Shown here: positions 12,367 through 14,742 of the stretch, piece by piece
Layout of the letters: each line of letters begins with the position of its first letter
Position numbering within the stretch: position 1 is the stretch's first letter
Assembly: GCA_963977625.1 (NCBI GenBank)
Contig: CAXBPX010000024.1
Location: 1 to 14,742, forward strand
Length of the DNA stretch: 14,742 nucleotides
Direction of reading: 5' to 3'
From: ZLKRG08 sp963977625
Lineage (GTDB): Bacteria; Actinomycetota; Actinomycetes; Nanopelagicales; Nanopelagicaceae
The notes under the pieces: generated by a model
What the model saw: only the letters and a program-made list of their open reading frames with translations
What the model was told of the DNA's origin: nothing
Databases searched by the model: none
Made by a program: the position numbers and the translations under genes

Positions 12367-13793
12367 ACCAGGAAGTTTGAGAACTGCCATGGATCAGAGT
12401 CATACTCTTTTCCATTCCAACCCTCAAAGAAATCTGTGCGATTATCAATTGGTGTCCAATCAGCAGGTGCTGAATGGAAACCACCCCAGTATTTTTCGGC
12501 ATAAGCAAGTACTTCGCGCCATGGCATATCGTCTGGCACCAATAAACCTTTATCTGGGTTCTTAACTGCCCAGGCAACTGCAGCGAAAACTGCGGATGCC
12601 ACCTGCACCGTGGTTGCAGATTGATTTGGAATCAATTTACGTGAATCGTGAATTGAAAGTAGTGAACCGGTCCACCATGACTTATATGGGTGGCCCATCA
12701 GCAAGACACCTAAGCGATCATTTCCATCAATGATTTCATCATTCATGATTCGCTGATTTTCAGTTAAATCCCAATTGCGATGTTCTAATTCGCGAAGTGA
12801 TGCGATTGCTGCATCTGTTGGGCAATATGCATAGTGAACTGTTGGACGATAGACAGCCTTATCGCCATCCCAAACAGTTAAATGATCTGGAATTGTGAAT
12901 GCTTCGCCGTGACGAATAACCATTCCGGTGATTTCCATATCTGGAACCCATGAACGAACCCAAGTCTTTGCACCTGGTTGTGCGATTGCAATCTGAGTCT
13001 TTGGGCCTGTCTGGTGCTCGTAAGCCATTGGTGGAAGCTTCTTTTCGTGGGTACCCCAACCGAGTTCGGCTGGCGCGACACCTTCTTCATAAAGACCTTC
13101 AACAGACCAAGTATTTACGAACTCGTTAAGCAGCTTTGGCTTATCAGAAACTTGAGTATCGCGTTCAGCGATATGAATTACTTTAACAGTTAGAGCTTGC
13201 GCAAGCTTTGCGTAATCTTCTGCAGCAAGTGCTGACTTAATTGCATCGGTTGCAATGCCATCTTCGATGGTCTTATTTGCAATATCAACTAGCGCCTTCT
13301 TTACAAGGTGTGAAACTAAACCTGGGTTTGCGCCGTGTTCAACAATTGCAGTTGCACCTGGCTTATCCCACTTTGATTTCATTTCGCGCATGCGCATATG
13401 GCGTACATAAAGTGTGCGCTCTAGAGGATGCTTGTTGTTGCCACCTTCGTATGGATCCCATTCTTCGATTGAAGTATTTAGATACATAACGTCGTGATCG
13501 TGCGCCCAACCAAGAATGGTGTTTGCGTCAATGTTCCAAGCAAGATCCAATAAGAAATCACCAGCTGATAGGTGAGAGCTTAGGAATGAGTCAAGATTCT
13601 CTTTTGTAACGGTATCTTGAATATAAGTTGCGCCAGCATCAATCGCTGACTTTACGCGGGAGCGGTTGTCACGCTGATCCACAATCGTCATCTGTTTGGC
13701 ATCTACTAAATGTTCTAATAGAAGAGGAATTACACATTGCGCAACTGAACCTGCGCCCAAAACAAGGATTCGACCTTGGAAGCGATCTGACAA
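12363..13793 (-). CDS. hss: Homospermidine synthase (NAD-dependent, saccharopine dehydrogenase-like fold)
   Basis: This 476-residue protein has an N-terminal Rossmann motif ILVLGAGSVAQ (9-19), then NTSIEEWDPY, then GANPGLVSHLVKKALVDIA (154-172). After these come HIAERDTQ with Glu210, NEFVNTWS with Trp229, and AELGWGTHEKKLP (242-254). The GANPG and EFVNTWS...ELGWGTHEK blocks and the length are those of bacterial homospermidine synthase. Glu210 and Trp229 fall at the same numbers as active-site residues I recall from the Blastochloris viridis enzyme. The enzyme condenses two putrescines to sym-homospermidine with NAD+ as internal redox cofactor. The start is TTG at 13793 (on the minus strand), directly after an in-frame stop and about eight bases downstream of GGGGGTAG. 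Any later start would cut the Rossmann motif. It follows the GGDEF gene by 60 bases on the same strand and converges on whiB7. Confidence 0.85.
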   Translation of the reverse strand: MSDRFQGRILVLGAGSVAQCVIPLLLEHLVDAKQMTIVDQRDNRSRVKSAIDAGATYIQDTVTKENLDSFLSSHLSAGDFLLDLAWNIDANTILGWAHDHDVMYLNTSIEEWDPYEGGNNKHPLERTLYVRHMRMREMKSKWDKPGATAIVEHGANPGLVSHLVKKALVDIANKTIEDGIATDAIKSALAAEDYAKLAQALTVKVIHIAERDTQVSDKPKLLNEFVNTWSVEGLYEEGVAPAELGWGTHEKKLPPMAYEHQTGPKTQIAIAQPGAKTWVRSWVPDMEITGMVIRHGEAFTIPDHLTVWDGDKAVYRPTVHYAYCPTDAAIASLRELEHRNWDLTENQRIMNDEIIDGNDRLGVLLMGHPYKSWWTGSLLSIHDSRKLIPNQSATTVQVASAVFAAVAWAVKNPDKGLLVPDDMPWREVLAYAEKYWGGFHSAPADWTPIDNRTDFFEGWNGKEYDSDPWQFSNFLV

Positions 13794-13853
13794 TTAACTA
13801 CCCCCGAGATTTCTGCAAAGCGGTCTAGGAAATTTCGCCGTGCGGGGAGAATA

Positions 13854-14742
13854 TTAAGTCCCGCCAGCCCAGACTCCAACTTGGGCTTGTTTGGCTTTGT
13901 ACATCGCGGTGTCAGCTCTGCTCATCAAGTCTGATTTACCATCATTTGAAACGCATCCGATGCTTACATCTATTCGGATAGCTTCACCTGAGATGTTGAA
14001 TGGATAGGAGAGTGTGGCCCGTAGCGCCAGCGCTAACTCCATAGCCTCTTCGTAATTACCCCTTGTTAACACTGCAAATTCGTCTCCGCCAAGGCGCGCC
14101 AACAATGAATTATCTGGAATAGTTTTTAAGAATCTATTTGAAACTTGTTTAAGAACTTCATCACCTGTTTCATGACCATAATTGTCATTAACTGGTTTGA
14201 ATCCATCTAGATCCATTAACAGTATTGAACCATTTTGGAAGTTTCCAACTTCTGCAATGAATCTTCTTCGATTTGGTAAACCCGTTAAGTCATCAATCTT
14301 CGCCAAACTTTCGGCGGCATGGCTACGTTCGCTCTGTTGCAGAGCAAGCGCCATTCGAAAGAATGATGCAAAAAGAGTCGCAAGTGCGGGACCAATTACA
14401 AAATTAGGTATTTCAAATAGCTTCAGAGCAATTGCAGTAAGTATTAAGGAGCTGCTGATTACGGATATCGCCAGATAGAAAATCGGAATAGGCGGAAACT
14501 CTTCGCTTTTAATCCCTCGCCTAAATAGCGCGGCTGTAATCAAAGCAAAACCAATTAGCCAGCCATAATCAATTAAAGAAGATTGGGCATAACTTCCGTT
14601 ATTAACTTGAAATAGGTAAACGAAATCAGTGAGGGTATAAATCAGAAAGCCCATTAATACCAAGAAACTTCGACTGTTTATAGGGCGTCGAACAAATGCA
14701 ACCAGCACTGCGATTAATATGATGATGTCGCAAATTGGGTAT
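13854..14742 (-). CDS. Membrane-anchored diguanylate cyclase-like GGDEF protein (5' end outside window)
   Basis: The frame stays open to the window edge (residues YPICDIIILIA precede a GTG at 14708), so the true start is beyond 14742. At least 284 residues are visible from that GTG. Several hydrophobic stretches (about 15-34, 50-63, 75-98 and 102-122) suggest a multi-pass membrane sensor part. A GGDEF domain follows, with KIDDLTGLPNRRRF (137-150), MDLDGFKPVNDNYGHETGDE (165-184) and an intact GGDEF at 207-211. Such domains make cyclic di-GMP from two GTP. The RxxD inhibitory site five residues before GGDEF is absent (PDNS is there), so product inhibition of the usual kind is not expected. No EAL domain is seen before the stop. 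The domain ends soon after AMYKAKQ, as is usual. Confidence 0.88.
   Translation of the reverse strand, partial: YPICDIIILIAVLVAFVRRPINSRSFLVLMGFLIYTLTDFVYLFQVNNGSYAQSSLIDYGWLIGFALITAALFRRGIKSEEFPPIPIFYLAISVISSSLILTAIALKLFEIPNFVIGPALATLFASFFRMALALQQSERSHAAESLAKIDDLTGLPNRRRFIAEVGNFQNGSILLMDLDGFKPVNDNYGHETGDEVLKQVSNRFLKTIPDNSLLARLGGDEFAVLTRGNYEEAMELALALRATLSYPFNISGEAIRIDVSIGCVSNDGKSDLMSRADTAMYKAKQAQVGVWAGGT

Noticed and set aside
13794..13853. Terminator between the GGDEF gene and hss
   Set aside because: Only short matches (CCCCG/CGGGG and ATTTC/GAAAT) with large loops and no T-run. Co-transcription is as likely.

Overview
The window reads as chromosomal DNA from a low-GC, small-genome actinobacterium. 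A planktonic freshwater lineage of the Nanopelagicales (acI) type is my best guess, but this is an inference. The pointers are a WhiB-family regulator with a C-terminal AT-hook, an AdnAB-type helicase-nuclease pair, and the gene order adnA-adnB-nudC-uvrD2-whiB7. That order closely matches the order I recall around Rv3202c-Rv3197A in Mycobacterium tuberculosis. The DNA is AT-rich and tightly packed, with several 8-base gene overlaps.

Left part (1-2977), sulfur handling. The window opens inside the 3' end of a CoA-disulfide-reductase-like flavoprotein that ends in a rhodanese domain. A 59-residue Cys-rich protein follows. After a long inverted repeat (714-763) comes a three-gene operon: a sulfide:quinone oxidoreductase-like flavoprotein, a TusE/DsrC-like carrier with a single C-terminal cysteine, and a DsrE-like protein. 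Together they suggest oxidation of sulfide to sulfane sulfur at the membrane, followed by persulfide relay on protein cysteines.

Junction (2978-3084). About 100 bases hold three stacked inverted repeats. The last one contains the GTG start of the next gene, and an alternative pairing can be drawn. This looks like a terminator plus a structured 5' leader.

Middle part (3074-11662), DNA repair operon. AdnA-like and AdnB-like motor-nucleases (double-strand-break end resection) are followed by NudC (NAD(H) pyrophosphatase) and a short UvrD2-like helicase. The genes overlap or nearly touch.

Regulatory high point (11650-12354), whiB7. A long leader carries a promoter with an AT-rich patch just upstream of the -35, a 48-codon upstream ORF with its own Shine-Dalgarno, a strong Rho-independent terminator, and a mutually exclusive antiterminator pairing formed by the end of the upstream ORF. 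This is what ribosome-mediated attenuation of whiB7 would require: antibiotic-slowed translation of the upstream ORF would allow read-through into the resistance regulator.

Right part (12363-14742, minus strand). A homospermidine synthase gene converges on whiB7, and the two stop codons share one AT-only palindrome. Behind it lies the 3' part of a membrane-anchored GGDEF protein whose 5' end is beyond the window.
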